Part shown: positions 33,354-46,466 of the stretch, piece after piece | Position numbering within the stretch: the stretch's first letter is position 1 | How the letters are laid out: the number at the start of each line of letters is the position of its first letter | NCBI RefSeq assembly: GCF_003614435.1 | Contig: NZ_CP025546.1 | Coordinates: forward strand, 2,604,001 to 2,668,000 | Length of the DNA: 64,000 nt | Source of the DNA: Mycobacterium paragordonae | Lineage (GTDB): Bacteria > Actinomycetota > Actinomycetes > Mycobacteriales > Mycobacteriaceae | Direction: 5' to 3' | Position numbers and translations under genes: made by a program | Notes under the pieces: model-generated | What the model was told of the DNA's origin: nothing | Databases searched by the model: none | Seen by the model: only the letters and a program-made list of their open reading frames with translations

Positions 33354-36059
33354 GTGCAGACACACGAGATCAGGAAGCGGTTCCTTGGTCATTTCGTGAA
33401 GGCAGGTCACACCGAGGTTCCGAGCGCCTCGGTGATTCTCGACGACCCCAACCTGCTGTTCGTCAATGCCGGCATGGTCCAGTTCGTGCCGTTCTTCCTC
33501 GGCCAGCGCACACCGCCGTATGCAACGGCCACCAGCATCCAGAAGTGCATCCGCACTCCTGACATCGACGAGGTGGGCATCACCACCCGGCACAACACCT
33601 TCTTCCAGATGGCCGGCAACTTCTCCTTCGGCGACTACTTCAAGCGGGGCGCCATCGAGCTGGCCTGGGCCTTGCTGACCAATCCGGTCGCCGACGGCGG
33701 CTACGGCCTCGACCCCGAAAAGCTCTGGGCCACAGTCTATCTCGATGACGACGAGGCCGCGGAGCTGTGGCGCGACATTGCGGGTCTGCCGGCCGAGCGC
33801 ATTCAGCGCCGCGGCATGGCCGACAACTACTGGTCGATGGGCATCCCCGGCCCGTGCGGTCCGTCCTCGGAGATCTACTACGACCGCGGTCCCGAATTCG
33901 GCGTCGACGGCGGCCCCATCGCCAACGAGGACCGCTACCTCGAGGTCTGGAACCTCGTGTTCATGCAGAACGAGCGCGGCGAGGGCACCTCCAAAGAGGA
34001 CTACGAGATTCTCGGACCGTTGCCCCGCAAGAACATCGACACCGGCATGGGCGTCGAGCGCATCGCGCTGGTGCTGCAGAACGTGCACAACGTCTACGAG
34101 ACCGACCTGCTGCGTCCGGTGATCGACCTCGTCGCCGGGCGCGCGCCCCGCGGATATGACGTCGGAAACCACGCCGATGACGTGCGCTACCGGATCATCG
34201 CCGACCACAGCCGCACCGCGGCCATTCTGATCGGCGACGGTGTCAGCCCCGGTAACGACGGCCGCGGGTACGTGTTGCGCCGGCTACTGCGGCGGGTCAT
34301 CCGGTCGGCCAAGCTGCTCGGGATCGACACCCCGATCGTGGGTGACCTGATGGCCACCGTGCGCGACGCGATGGGCCCGTCGTACCCCGAGCTGGCCAAT
34401 GACTTCGAGCGGATCAACCGCATCGCGGTCGCCGAGGAGACCGCGTTCAACCGCACCCTGGCTTCGGGCTCGAAGCTGTTCGACGACGTGGCCGGTACCA
34501 CGAAGTCCTCGGGTGCCACGGTCGTCTCCGGCTCGGATGCCTTCACCCTGCACGACACCTACGGCTTCCCGATCGAGCTCACCCTGGAGATGGCCGCCGA
34601 ATCCGGCCTGACGGTCGACGAGGCGGGCTTCCGGGAACTGATGGCCGAGCAGCGCCGGCGCGCCAAGGCCGACGCCGCCGCGCGCAAGCACGCGCACGCC
34701 GACCTGACCGCCTACCGGGAACTGGTCGACGCCGGACCCACCGAGTTCACCGGTTTCGACGAATTGACCTCCGAGGCAAGAATTCTCGGCATCTTCGTGG
34801 ACGGCAAGCGGGTCCCGGTGGTGGCGCACGCCGATGCGATCAATGCCGATCGGGTGGAGTTGATCCTGGATCGCACGCCGCTGTACGCCGAGTCGGGCGG
34901 CCAGATCGCCGACGCGGGCAGCATTAGCGGCACCGGGTCGGGAGCCAGCGCCCGCGCCGCGGTCACCGACGTGCAGAAGATCGCGAAAACGCTGCATGCT
35001 CACCGGGTCAACGTCGAGTCCGGCGAGTTCGTAGAGGGCGACACTGTGGTCGCCGCGGTGGACCCGGGCTGGCGCAAGGGCGCGACCCAGGGCCACTCCG
35101 GCACCCACATGGTGCACGCCGCGCTGCGACAAGTGTTGGGCCCCAACGCCGTTCAGGCCGGATCTTTGAACCGTCCGGGCTACCTGCGGTTCGACTTCAA
35201 CTGGCAGGGACCGCTGTCGGAGGACCAGCGCAACCAGATCGAAGAGGTGACCAACGAGGCCGTTCAGGCCGACTTCGAGGTGCACACCTTCCTCGAGAAA
35301 CTCGAGAAGGCCAAGGCCATGGGCGCAATGGCGCTGTTCGGCGAGGCCTACCCCGACCAGGTGCGGGTCGTCGAGATGGGTGGCCCGTTCTCGCTGGAGC
35401 TGTGTGGTGGCACCCACGTGCACAACACGGCGCAGATCGGGCCGGTGACCATCCTCGGCGAATCCTCGATCGGTTCCGGGGTGCGCCGGGTGGAGGCCTA
35501 CGTCGGGCTGGAGTCGTTCCGGCACCTCGCCAAGGAACGCGCGCTGATGGCGGGCCTGGCGTCGTCGCTGAGGGTGCCGTCCGAGGAGGTGCCGGCCCGG
35601 GTCGCGAGCCTGGTGGAACGGCTCAAGGCGGCGGAGAAGGAACTCGAACGTGCGCGGCTGGCCGGCGCCCGCGCCGCGGCCACGAACGCCGCCGCCGGGG
35701 CCGAGCGCATCGGCAATGTCCGGGTGGTCGCACAGCGGATGTCGGCCGGCATGACGGCCGCAGACCTGCGCTCCCTGGCAGGCGACATTCGCGGCAAGCT
35801 GGGCAGCGATCCCGCGGTGGTCGCCTTGATCGCCGAGGGGGACGGATCGACCGTCCCGTACGCGGTGGCCGCCAACCCGGCCGCTCAGGACCTCGGCCTC
35901 AATGCCAATGAACTGGTCAAACAGCTCGCCGGCAGCGTCGACGGCCGTGGCGGCGGCAAGGCCGACCTGGCTCAGGGTTCGGGCAAGAACCCGACCGGCA
36001 TCGACGCGGCGCTGGACGCGCTGCGTTCGGAGATCGCCGTGATAGCGCGGGTCGCTTGA
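33354..36059 (+). CDS. alaS: Alanyl-tRNA synthetase
   Basis: 901 aa from GTG at 33354. Motifs in order: class II motif 2 region ([18 protein letters not shown]), [19 protein letters not shown], the editing-domain metal site ([13 protein letters not shown] and CGGTHVHN), and a C-terminal DHHA1 domain with helices ([18 protein letters not shown]). It charges tRNA-Ala and clears Ser/Gly mischarging. It starts the alaS-ruvX-mltG-aroE chain; the ruvX GTG follows the stop without a gap. Confidence 0.97.
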   Translation: MQTHEIRKRFLGHFVKAGHTEVPSASVILDDPNLLFVNAGMVQFVPFFLGQRTPPYATATSIQKCIRTPDIDEVGITTRHNTFFQMAGNFSFGDYFKRGAIELAWALLTNPVADGGYGLDPEKLWATVYLDDDEAAELWRDIAGLPAERIQRRGMADNYWSMGIPGPCGPSSEIYYDRGPEFGVDGGPIANEDRYLEVWNLVFMQNERGEGTSKEDYEILGPLPRKNIDTGMGVERIALVLQNVHNVYETDLLRPVIDLVAGRAPRGYDVGNHADDVRYRIIADHSRTAAILIGDGVSPGNDGRGYVLRRLLRRVIRSAKLLGIDTPIVGDLMATVRDAMGPSYPELANDFERINRIAVAEETAFNRTLASGSKLFDDVAGTTKSSGATVVSGSDAFTLHDTYGFPIELTLEMAAESGLTVDEAGFRELMAEQRRRAKADAAARKHAHADLTAYRELVDAGPTEFTGFDELTSEARILGIFVDGKRVPVVAHADAINADRVELILDRTPLYAESGGQIADAGSISGTGSGASARAAVTDVQKIAKTLHAHRVNVESGEFVEGDTVVAAVDPGWRKGATQGHSGTHMVHAALRQVLGPNAVQAGSLNRPGYLRFDFNWQGPLSEDQRNQIEEVTNEAVQADFEVHTFLEKLEKAKAMGAMALFGEAYPDQVRVVEMGGPFSLELCGGTHVHNTAQIGPVTILGESSIGSGVRRVEAYVGLESFRHLAKERALMAGLASSLRVPSEEVPARVASLVERLKAAEKELERARLAGARAAATNAAAGAERIGNVRVVAQRMSAGMTAADLRSLAGDIRGKLGSDPAVVALIAEGDGSTVPYAVAANPAAQDLGLNANELVKQLAGSVDGRGGGKADLAQGSGKNPTGIDAALDALRSEIAVIARVA

Positions 36060-36680
36060 GTGATCGGATCACCGCAGTCACAGGGCGGCGACCCGCCGCG
36101 CCCGGCTCCGCCGCCCTTGCGATCGCCGCAGTCACAGGGCGGCGACCCGCCGCGTCCGGCTTCGCCGCCCTTGCGATCGCCGCAGCGCCAGCCTGACCGG
36201 CCGGGCGAATCAGACCCCGGCAGGGGGCGGCGCCTCGGTGTCGACGTGGGCACCGTACGTATCGGTGTGGCCGCCAGCGATCCGGACGGCATCCTGGCCA
36301 CCCCGGTGGAGACCGTGCGACGCGACCGGTCCGGCAGACACTTGCGCCGACTGGCCACGCTGACCGCCGAATACGAGGCCGTCGAGGTGATCGTTGGACT
36401 GCCCCGCACCCTGGCCGACCGCATCGGCCAGTCGGCACAGGACGCCATCGAGGTCGCCGACGCTCTTGCCGAACGGGTGGCGCCGACCCCGGTCCGGCTC
36501 GCTGACGAGCGGTTGACCACGGTCACCGCGCAACGGTCGCTGCGGGACGCGGGCATCAAGGCCAGGCAGCAGCGTTCGGTCATCGACCAAGCTGCGGCCG
36601 TGGCAATCCTGCAGGGCTGGCTGGATCAGCGTCGTGCGCTGATCACGGGGCCTGCCGACAACGAGGCGGCCGATGTCTGA
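36060..36680 (+). CDS. ruvX: Holliday junction resolvase-like RuvX (YqgF), with repeat-derived N-terminal extension
   Basis: 206 aa, read from a GTG right after the alaS stop. The RNase H-like core begins near residue 58: [13 protein letters not shown] (catalytic Asp), [20 protein letters not shown] and [12 protein letters not shown] (Asp). Compared with other mycobacterial RuvX (about 170 aa) it carries ~36 extra N-terminal residues from two copies of a 54-bp repeat, [16 protein letters not shown], each 18 codons. The extension is Pro-rich and probably disordered. The core is involved in 16S rRNA 5' processing and/or recombination. Start could lie inside, but frame is open throughout. Confidence 0.88.
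   Translation: MIGSPQSQGGDPPRPAPPPLRSPQSQGGDPPRPASPPLRSPQRQPDRPGESDPGRGRRLGVDVGTVRIGVAASDPDGILATPVETVRRDRSGRHLRRLATLTAEYEAVEVIVGLPRTLADRIGQSAQDAIEVADALAERVAPTPVRLADERLTTVTAQRSLRDAGIKARQQRSVIDQAAAVAILQGWLDQRRALITGPADNEAADV
36067..36174 (+). repeat. Two 54-bp tandem repeat units at the ruvX 5' end
   Basis: Units 36067-36120 and 36121-36174 differ at three positions, and a third copy starts at 36175 but breaks off after about 11 bases. The unit has 54 bp (18 codons), so copy-number change keeps the reading frame. It begins GATC and contains GGGCGGCGACCCGCCGCG, resembling MIRU-like intergenic repeats I recall in slow-growing mycobacteria. Confidence 0.75.
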
Positions 36681-37908
36681 GCGGGAAAAAGCCAGGCCTG
36701 TGGCGGTGGGACCGAGTAGGCACCGCCGCACCCGCGCCGACCGCAAGAAGGAGCAGCGCACCCGTCGTCGGCGCCGCGCCGCCGGTGGGTTCGCGGCCGG
36801 GCTGCTGGTCGTCGTGGTGGTGGCCGCCGTCGTCGTCGGCACGAAACTCTGGCACGTCTTCTCGGGCAACGATGACGACTACACCGGCGCCGGCAAGCAG
36901 GACGTCGTGATCCAGATCCAGTCCGGCGATTCCACCACGGCGGTGGGCGAGACATTGCTCAAGCGGGGTGTGGTGCGCACCGTGCGGGCGTTCGTCGACG
37001 CCGCCCACGGCAACGCGGCGATTTCGTCGATTCAGCCGGGGTACTACCGAATGCGCACCGAGATTCCGGCGGCCAACGCGGTGTCGCGGCTGGCCGACCC
37101 GAACAGCCGGGTGGGCAAGCTGGTCATTCCGGAGGGGCGTCAGCTCGACGACACCACCGACATGAAGACCAATAAAACGACTCCCGGGATCCTGACCCTG
37201 ATCTCGCGCGCGACATGCGTGGATCTGGACGGGAACCAGCGCTGCGTGTCGCTGGCCGATCTCAAGGCCTCGGCGAGCAAGAGCACTCCGGCGGCGCTGC
37301 AGGTGCCGAAATGGGCTGTCGAGCCGGTCGGTGAGCTGGGCACCGACCACCGCCGGCTGGAGGGCCTGATCGCGCCCGGCACCTTCAACATCGACCCGGC
37401 GGCTTCGGCGGAAACCATTCTGGCCAGCCTCATCAGCGCCGGAACCGTGGAATACCTGACCTCAGGGTTGGAGGACACGGCCAAGGCGATCGGGCTGTCG
37501 CCCTACGACATCCTGGTGGTGGCCTCGCTGGTCCAGCAGGAAGCCAACGTGCAGGACTTCACCAAGGTCGCGCAGGTCATCTACAACCGGCTGCATGAAC
37601 ACCGGAAGCTGGAGTTCGACTCGACGGTCAACTATCCGCTGGACCGTCGGGAGGTCGCCACCAGCGACGCCGACCGCGCGCAGCGGACCCCGTGGAACAC
37701 CTACATGTCCGAAGGCCTGCCGGCCACCGCGATCTGCTCACCAGGGGTGGACGCGCTGCGTGCGGCCGAGCATCCGGCGGCGGGTGACTGGCTGTACTTC
37801 GTCACCATCGACGCCCAGGGGACCACGCTGTTCACCCGGGATTATCAGCAGCATCTGGCGAACATCGAACTGGCCAAGCGCAACGGTGTCCTCGACTCCG
37901 CACGCTAG
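36673..37908 (+). CDS. mltG: Endolytic murein transglycosylase MltG
   Basis: 411 aa from ATG at 36673, overlapping the ruvX end by 8 bp. A basic cytoplasmic tail ([19 protein letters not shown]) is followed by one membrane segment ([19 protein letters not shown], about residues 37-55). The periplasmic YceG domain has the LysM-like part ([18 protein letters not shown]), then the catalytic region with Glu in [22 protein letters not shown] and the closing [10 protein letters not shown] and [19 protein letters not shown] motifs. It cuts nascent glycan strands in peptidoglycan synthesis. Confidence 0.93.
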   Translation: MSEREKARPVAVGPSRHRRTRADRKKEQRTRRRRRAAGGFAAGLLVVVVVAAVVVGTKLWHVFSGNDDDYTGAGKQDVVIQIQSGDSTTAVGETLLKRGVVRTVRAFVDAAHGNAAISSIQPGYYRMRTEIPAANAVSRLADPNSRVGKLVIPEGRQLDDTTDMKTNKTTPGILTLISRATCVDLDGNQRCVSLADLKASASKSTPAALQVPKWAVEPVGELGTDHRRLEGLIAPGTFNIDPAASAETILASLISAGTVEYLTSGLEDTAKAIGLSPYDILVVASLVQQEANVQDFTKVAQVIYNRLHEHRKLEFDSTVNYPLDRREVATSDADRAQRTPWNTYMSEGLPATAICSPGVDALRAAEHPAAGDWLYFVTIDAQGTTLFTRDYQQHLANIELAKRNGVLDSAR

Positions 37909-38701
37909 AAAGGCTGGGGTGCTCGGTTCGCCGATCGCGCATTCGAAGTCCCCACAGCTGCACCTGGCCGCCTACCGCGCGCTCGGCCTCGACGACTGGA
38001 CCTATGACCGCATCGAGTGCACCGCCGAGCAACTGCCCGGCGTGGTCGGCGGGTTCGGCCCCGAGTGGGTCGGCGTGTCGGTGACCATGCCGGGCAAGTT
38101 CGCCGCACTGCGGTTCGCTGACGAACGCACCGCGCGCGCCGAGCAGGTCGGGTCCGCCAACACCCTGGTGCGCACGGCGCGCGGATGGCGAGCCGACAAC
38201 ACCGACATCGACGGCGTGGCGGGCGCGCTCGGGCAGGCGTCCGGGCGTGCGCTGGTGGCCGGTTCGGGTGGCACGGCCCCGGCGGCCGTTGTGGGGCTGG
38301 CCACGCTCGGGGTCACCGGCATCACGGTGGTGGCCCGCAACCCGGACAAGGCCGCCCGGCTGGTCGATCTGGGCGCCCGCTTGGGGGTGGCGACGACGTA
38401 CTGCGGCCTGGACGATGACGCGCTGACGGATGCGGTGGCCGGCGCACAGGTGCTGGTCAGCACGCTGCCCGCCGACGTCGCCGCGCGCTACGCCGAGGCC
38501 TTCGCTGCGGTCCCGGTGCTGTTGGACGCCATCTACTACCCGTGGCCCACCCCGTTGGCCGCAGCGGTGCAGACCGCCGGCGGCCGCGTGATCAGCGGCC
38601 TGCAGATGCTGCTGCACCAGGCGTTCGCGCAGGTGGAGCAGTTCACCGGGATGCCGGCCCCTCGCGAGGCGATGACTTGCGCACTCGAGGAATTGATCTA
38701 G
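37886..38701 (+). CDS. aroE: Shikimate dehydrogenase
   Basis: 271 aa from GTG at 37886, so it overlaps mltG by 23 bp. Substrate-binding motif GVLGSPIAHSKSPQLHLAAYRALG (residues 11-34 region, with Ser and Lys contacts), VSVTMPGK (catalytic Lys), NTD (NTDIDGVAGAL) and NADP loop VAGSGGTAPAAVVGL. It reduces 3-dehydroshikimate to shikimate. The typical SDH helix ISGLQMLLHQAFAQVEQFTG closes the protein. This pathway step stands apart from the other aro genes, which lie 500 bp on. Confidence 0.92.
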   Translation: MSSTPHARKAGVLGSPIAHSKSPQLHLAAYRALGLDDWTYDRIECTAEQLPGVVGGFGPEWVGVSVTMPGKFAALRFADERTARAEQVGSANTLVRTARGWRADNTDIDGVAGALGQASGRALVAGSGGTAPAAVVGLATLGVTGITVVARNPDKAARLVDLGARLGVATTYCGLDDDALTDAVAGAQVLVSTLPADVAARYAEAFAAVPVLLDAIYYPWPTPLAAAVQTAGGRVISGLQMLLHQAFAQVEQFTGMPAPREAMTCALEELI

Positions 38702-38711
38702 CCTGCCGCGC

Positions 38712-39119
38712 ATGCGGATCGGGATCGTCGCGGCTTGGCTGGTCGCCCTGAGTTACTACGACCTTCGGCAGCGGCGGCTGCCCAACCTGCTGACACTGCC
38801 CGGCGGGGCGGCGATCCTGATCGGGGCGGCGCTGGCGGGTCGCGGAACGCAGGCGCTGGCGGGTGGGTTGGCGCTGATGGCGGTGTATCTCGTGGTGTAT
38901 CTGGCGGCGCCGACGGCCATGGGCGCCGGAGACGTCAAGCTCGCGGTCGGGCTCGGTGGCCTGACCGGTTGCCTCGGTTTCGAGGTGTGGTTTTTGGCGG
39001 CGCTGGCCGCGCCGCTGCTGACCGCCGTGGCCGGGCTGATATTGCGGATGTCCACCGTGCCGCACGGACCGTCGATGTGCCTGGCGACGGCGTGGACGGC
39101 GGCGCTGGCCCTCGGGTAA
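38712..39119 (+). CDS. Prepilin peptidase-like A24 family membrane protein (Rv2551c-like)
   Basis: 135 aa with an ATG at 38712. Four to five membrane segments. The two aspartates of the A24 aspartyl protease family are visible: [11 protein letters not shown] (residues 15-25) and [11 protein letters not shown] (about residue 76-86), which is the GxGDxK motif. It lacks the N-terminal methyltransferase domain of large prepilin peptidases. It may process type IV-like pilins, as in Flp/Tad systems. No pilin genes lie nearby. Confidence 0.88.
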   Translation: MRIGIVAAWLVALSYYDLRQRRLPNLLTLPGGAAILIGAALAGRGTQALAGGLALMAVYLVVYLAAPTAMGAGDVKLAVGLGGLTGCLGFEVWFLAALAAPLLTAVAGLILRMSTVPHGPSMCLATAWTAALALG

Positions 39120-39247
39120 CGACACGTAGCGACGTGCGGCCCGGCGCTGACTCTGCGTCTGTGGCAGCCCTCACTCGAACGTCTTCGCCCTCGCCGCAGA
39201 CTCAAGGGTGTGAAAGGACATCGCCGCGCACGTGGGAAGATGTTCGG

Positions 39248-42497
<3,250 letters not shown>

Positions 42498-43259
42498 CTA
42501 CTTCTTATCCGGCTTGTCGAGGTTGATCACCTCGGTCTTGGCGTCGTCGCCGCCGTGGTCGCCGGTGCGGATCACCTCGGTCTTGGCGTCATCGCTGTGG
42601 TCGCGGGTGCGAATGACCTCGGTCTTGTCCTCGCTGCCGTGCTGCCCGGTGCGGATCGTCTCGGTGGGTGTTTCACGTTCGCGCTCGACGGTCGCCACCG
42701 ACGACGTCCGCTCCTCGGTCTGAGCGCCAGGCGTCCTGATCTCACCGGTGGGGCTGTCGTCCGCGCGCACCGCAGAGAACACGTCGGTGTCGGCGGAGCG
42801 GTCGCGATTCGGGTCGTGGTCGGGCTTCTCGACCGGGGGAGCGTTGCGGTCGATGCGCCAGCGCCCGATTGCGACCCCGACGATCGCGAACAAGAACACG
42901 ATCAGCGCGGTGAATGCCGCAAAAGTAGTTAGCTCGTTGAGCAAACCGCCGGTGTAGATGCCCTTGTAGAAGAGGGCGATGATCCAGGCCACCAGACCGC
43001 TGACCACACCGGCCACCAACCCGCCGAGCAACCAGACCATGGCCAGGTCCTCGCGTCGGTCGGGGTCCGGGTTGGCCTTCGCGTCGGCGCGGCCGTCGAA
43101 AAGGCCCCACACCGCGGCGCAGATTATGAAAATCGTCAGCAGCACTATGCTGATCAGCGCCGACTGGGTCTGCCACGCGTTGATCAGCGCCCCTTGAAAC
43201 AGGCGAAGAACGACCATCCCGGCGGCAAAGACCAATCCACGCAGCATCCACTTGTTCAT
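42498..43259 (-). CDS. Membrane protein with a repeated TEVIRT tail (Rv2536-like)
   Basis: 253 aa from ATG at 43259. Four hydrophobic segments (about residues 10-25, 35-55, 75-95, 105-130, for instance ISIVLLTIFIICAAVWGLFDG and LNELTTFAAFTALIVFLFAIVGVAIG) are followed by a charged, hydrophilic tail. The tail repeats TEVIRT or TETIRT four times with short His/Asp-rich linkers, ending in KTEVINLDKPDKK. Thr-Glu-Val-Ile patterns could be phosphorylation or docking sites, but this is inference. Divergent from pepQ. Function is unknown. Confidence 0.75.
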   Translation of the reverse strand: MNKWMLRGLVFAAGMVVLRLFQGALINAWQTQSALISIVLLTIFIICAAVWGLFDGRADAKANPDPDRREDLAMVWLLGGLVAGVVSGLVAWIIALFYKGIYTGGLLNELTTFAAFTALIVFLFAIVGVAIGRWRIDRNAPPVEKPDHDPNRDRSADTDVFSAVRADDSPTGEIRTPGAQTEERTSSVATVERERETPTETIRTGQHGSEDKTEVIRTRDHSDDAKTEVIRTGDHGGDDAKTEVINLDKPDKK

Positions 43260-43292
43260 GGGCAAACAGCGTAGCGAGTACGGTCAAGGGTC

Positions 43293-44402
43293 GTGACACA
43301 TTCCCAGCGCCGACACAACCTGAAAACCAAAATCAGTGCCGCAGGACTAGACGCGATGCTGGTCACAGACTTGATAAATGTGCGGTATCTATCCGGCTTC
43401 AGCGGGTCCAACGGCGCGTTGCTGGTGTTTGCTGACGACCGCGAGGCCGTGCTGGCCACCGACGGTCGCTACCGCACCCAGGCGGCCCAGCAGGCGCCCG
43501 ATCTGGAGGTGGCCATCGAGCGTGCCGTGGGACGCTCTCTGGCCGGCCGGGCCGGTCAGGACCGCGTCGGGAAGCTGGGCTACGAAAGCCATGTGGTCAC
43601 CGTTGACGGCTTGGACGCACTGGCCGGCGAACTGGACGGCTGCAACACCGAACTGGTGCGGGCGTCCGGGACGGTAGAGACTCTGCGGGAAATCAAAGAC
43701 GCCGGGGAGCTGGCGTTACTGCGTCTGGCCTGTGAAGCCGCCGACGCCGCGCTGACCGACCTGGTGGAGAGCGGCGGGCTGCGGCCGGGACGTACCGAGC
43801 GTGAGGTGAGTCGCGAGCTGGAAGGGCTGATGCTCGACCACGGCGCCGACGCGATCTCGTTCGAGACGATCGTGGCGGCCGGGCCGAATTCGGCGATCCC
43901 GCACCACCGGCCCACCGACGCGGTGCTGGCATCCGGCGATTTCGTCAAGATCGACTTCGGCGCTCTGGTCGCCGGCTATCACTCCGACATGACCCGCACC
44001 TTTGTGCTGGGCAACGCTGCCGACTGGCAGCTGGAGATCTACGAGCTGGTCGCGCAGGCCCAGCGGGCGGGCCGGGAGGCCTTGCACCCGGGCGTTGAGC
44101 TGCGCGATGTCGACGGGGCCGCACGACAGATGATCGCCGACGCGGGCTACGGCGACCACTTCGGCCACGGCCTGGGACACGGAGTCGGCCTGCAGATACA
44201 CGAAGCGCCGGGCATCGGGGCGACATCCGCCGGTACACTACTTGCGGGCTCCGTGGTGACCGTGGAGCCCGGCGTCTATTTACCGGGCCGTGGCGGTGTC
44301 CGCATCGAGGACACCCTGGTGGTGCCCAGCAACACCCCGCATCACCCCGGGCAGACCCCGGAATTGTTGACCCGGTTCCCGAAGGAACTGGCCATCTTGT
44401 AG
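43293..44402 (+). CDS. pepQ: Xaa-Pro aminopeptidase, M24 family
   Basis: 369 aa from GTG at 43293. The creatinase-like N-domain ([17 protein letters not shown]) is followed by the pita-bread catalytic domain. Metal ligands: Asp in [19 protein letters not shown] (two Asp), [18 protein letters not shown] (His), and Glu in [20 protein letters not shown]. It removes N-terminal residues before proline. Adjacent to efp, a common actinobacterial arrangement. Confidence 0.93.
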   Translation: MTHSQRRHNLKTKISAAGLDAMLVTDLINVRYLSGFSGSNGALLVFADDREAVLATDGRYRTQAAQQAPDLEVAIERAVGRSLAGRAGQDRVGKLGYESHVVTVDGLDALAGELDGCNTELVRASGTVETLREIKDAGELALLRLACEAADAALTDLVESGGLRPGRTEREVSRELEGLMLDHGADAISFETIVAAGPNSAIPHHRPTDAVLASGDFVKIDFGALVAGYHSDMTRTFVLGNAADWQLEIYELVAQAQRAGREALHPGVELRDVDGAARQMIADAGYGDHFGHGLGHGVGLQIHEAPGIGATSAGTLLAGSVVTVEPGVYLPGRGGVRIEDTLVVPSNTPHHPGQTPELLTRFPKELAIL

Positions 44403-44416
44403 GAGATTTACCGACT

Positions 44417-44980
44417 GTGGCGAGCACTGCTGACTTCAAGAACGGACTGGTCCTGGTTATCGACGGCCAGTTGTGGACCATCACCGAGTTCCAGCACGTC
44501 AAACCCGGTAAAGGCCCGGCTTTCGTGCGCACCAAGCTGAAGAACGTGCTGTCCGGCAAGGTCGTCGACAAGACCTACAACGCGGGCGTCAAAGTCGACA
44601 CCGCCACCGTCGACCGCCGCGACACCACCTACCTGTACCGCGACGGCTCGGACTTCGTCTTCATGGACAGCCAGGACTACGAGCAGCACCCGCTGCCGGA
44701 GTCGCTGGTCGGCGACGCCGCCCGGTTCCTGCTGGAGGGGCTACCGGTACAGGTGGCGTTCCACGACGGTGCGCCGCTCTACCTCGAGCTGCCGGTGTCC
44801 GTCGAACTCGTGGTCTCCCACACCGAGCCCGGCTTGCAGGGCGACCGCTCCAGCGCGGGCACCAAGCCGGCGACCGTGGAGACCGGCGCGGAGATTCAGG
44901 TGCCGTTGTTCATCAACACCGGCGACAAGCTCAAGGTGGACACCCGCGACGGCAGCTACCTGGGGCGGGTCAACACCTGA
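44417..44980 (+). CDS. efp: Elongation factor P
   Basis: 187 aa from GTG at 44417. Three-beta-barrel EF-P with the exposed loop [10 protein letters not shown] (residues ~32-41). The loop Lys at its tip is the position modified or needed to rescue ribosomes stalled at polyproline. The C-terminal signature [21 protein letters not shown] is intact. It lies between pepQ and nusB. Confidence 0.97.
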   Translation: MASTADFKNGLVLVIDGQLWTITEFQHVKPGKGPAFVRTKLKNVLSGKVVDKTYNAGVKVDTATVDRRDTTYLYRDGSDFVFMDSQDYEQHPLPESLVGDAARFLLEGLPVQVAFHDGAPLYLELPVSVELVVSHTEPGLQGDRSSAGTKPATVETGAEIQVPLFINTGDKLKVDTRDGSYLGRVNT

Positions 44981-44982
44981 CC

Positions 44983-45501
44983 ATGCAGGATGAAAGCGCG
45001 GGCAAGCAACAACGGGCTCAGCGGCCGTCGCGCCCCTCGCGCCCTTTTAAAGGCCGGCATCAGGCGCGCAAAGGCGCTGTCGACGTGCTGTTCGAAGCGG
45101 AGGCACGCGGCCTGAGCCCGGTCGAGATGGTCGAGATGCGCACCGCATTGACGCAGGCCAACCCGGACGTGACCGCACTGCTTCCGTACGCGGCTGTCGT
45201 CGCCCGCGGTGTGTCAGAGCACGCGGCGCACGTCGACGAGCTCATCACCTCGCACCTGCAGTCCTGGACGCTGGACCGGCTGCCCGCGGTGGACCGCGCG
45301 ATCCTGCGGGTCGCCGTGTGGGAGCTGCTGTACGCCGACGATGTGCCGGAGCCGGTCGCCGTGAACGAGGCTGTGGAGTTGGCCAAGGAACTGTCCACCG
45401 ATGAATCCCCGGGCTTCATCAACGGCGTGCTGGGCCAGGTCATGCTGGTGACGCCGCAGATCCGCGCGGCCGCCCGCGCCATGCAAGGAGGTGCCTCGTG
45501 A
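44983..45501 (+). CDS. nusB: Transcription antitermination factor NusB
   Basis: 172 aa from ATG at 44983, 3 bp after the efp stop. The all-helical fold is shown by [15 protein letters not shown] (RNA-binding helix 1), [19 protein letters not shown] and the closing [32 protein letters not shown]. It binds boxA RNA with NusE during rRNA transcription. A basic Arg/Pro-rich N-tail of about 25 residues is typical of mycobacteria. The next gene starts at an overlapping GTGA. Confidence 0.95.
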   Translation: MQDESAGKQQRAQRPSRPSRPFKGRHQARKGAVDVLFEAEARGLSPVEMVEMRTALTQANPDVTALLPYAAVVARGVSEHAAHVDELITSHLQSWTLDRLPAVDRAILRVAVWELLYADDVPEPVAVNEAVELAKELSTDESPGFINGVLGQVMLVTPQIRAAARAMQGGAS

Positions 45502-45902
45502 CCCGGCTCGAACTGCGTGTCGTGCTGGCCGTCCTGGCGGCGGTGACGGTGGTCGTGGGAGCGGTGATCAGCGCCGCGTTCGGCTGGACCATCCTCGCCT
45601 CGGTGCTGGCGATCTTCGGCCTGGGCGTAGGTGCCGCGGTCTACCACACGGTCGAACGCCTGATCCTGGCCCGCCGCATCAGCACAGTGCGGACCGCCGC
45701 CAAGCCGCTGCAACCGCTGCTGCCGGTGATGGCGGCCATCATGGGCCTGACCCAGGGCGTGGTGCGTTCGCTCGGCGACGTCACCGATCTCCCCGGTCGG
45801 CGCTTCGAACTGCCGCAGCTTCCCCTGTTCAAGTGGATGGAAAACCCGCTGAGCAAAGGCAATCGACAGATCATCGACAGCGACGACGAGTTGGACGGCT
45901 GA
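45498..45902 (+). CDS. Small membrane protein (Rv2532c-like)
   Basis: 134 aa from GTG at 45498, overlapping nusB by 4 bp. Two hydrophobic segments (about residues 5-25, [20 protein letters not shown], and 30-48, [19 protein letters not shown]) followed by a basic and hydrophilic tail. No motif recognised. The coupling to nusB suggests co-expression but gives no function. Confidence 0.68.
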   Translation: MTRLELRVVLAVLAAVTVVVGAVISAAFGWTILASVLAIFGLGVGAAVYHTVERLILARRISTVRTAAKPLQPLLPVMAAIMGLTQGVVRSLGDVTDLPGRRFELPQLPLFKWMENPLSKGNRQIIDSDDELDG

Positions 45903-46007
45903 CCCCGCACCGGATTCCGGGCAGTCAAAATTCCCGATCGAAATGATCGCGCTTTGCGCGCGGGCGCGACACAATGGCCGTTGGTTACCAACGGAAAGCT
46001 GTCGACA

Positions 46008-46445
46008 GTGAAGTCAATCAAATCCCCGGCCATCCTGGCCTGCGCCGGGACGGCGCTGGGGCTGATGGCTCCGGCTACCGCACATGCCGACGGCTTCGAT
46101 TTCTTCCAGACACCGTCGGGCAACATCGACTGTGCGATGGGGTTGTTGGACGGTTCGGCCCTTGTCGAGTGCGAGATCAGCGACCACGCATGGGCGGCGC
46201 CGGCGCGCCCGACGCCCTGCATGGGAGCGTTCGGGGACCGAATCAGCATGCGGCAGGGCAGCGCGGCCAAGATGACCTGCCACAGCGACACCGTCCGCGG
46301 CACCGGGTACCCAGTCCTTCAATACGGCCAGAGTCGCTCGCTCAACTCGGTAACCTGCGAAAGTCAGCAATCGGGCATCTCGTGTACCGACAACGGGTCC
46401 GGCCACTACTTTGAACTTTCCCGCGATACCTACGAGCTGCATTGA
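46008..46445 (+). CDS. Secreted DUF6636-like mycobacterial protein
   Basis: 145 aa from GTG at 46008. A Sec signal peptide is visible (AILACAGTALGLMAPATAHA, cleavage before DG near residue 28). The mature protein has paired Cys residues at positions such as DCAMGLL, VECEIS, PCMGAF, MTCHS, VTCES and ISCTD, so it is likely a disulfide-bonded small beta protein. The pattern resembles the DUF6636 group of actinobacterial secreted proteins. Function is unknown. Confidence 0.68.
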   Translation: MKSIKSPAILACAGTALGLMAPATAHADGFDFFQTPSGNIDCAMGLLDGSALVECEISDHAWAAPARPTPCMGAFGDRISMRQGSAAKMTCHSDTVRGTGYPVLQYGQSRSLNSVTCESQQSGISCTDNGSGHYFELSRDTYELH

Positions 46446-46466
46446 CGCTCGAGAACAGGTGACGAC

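Noticed and set aside
39120..39247. Imperfect inverted GACTCTGCG/CGCAGACTC pair before aroC
   Set aside because: Short arms, one mismatch and no clear stem context; could be chance in GC-rich DNA.
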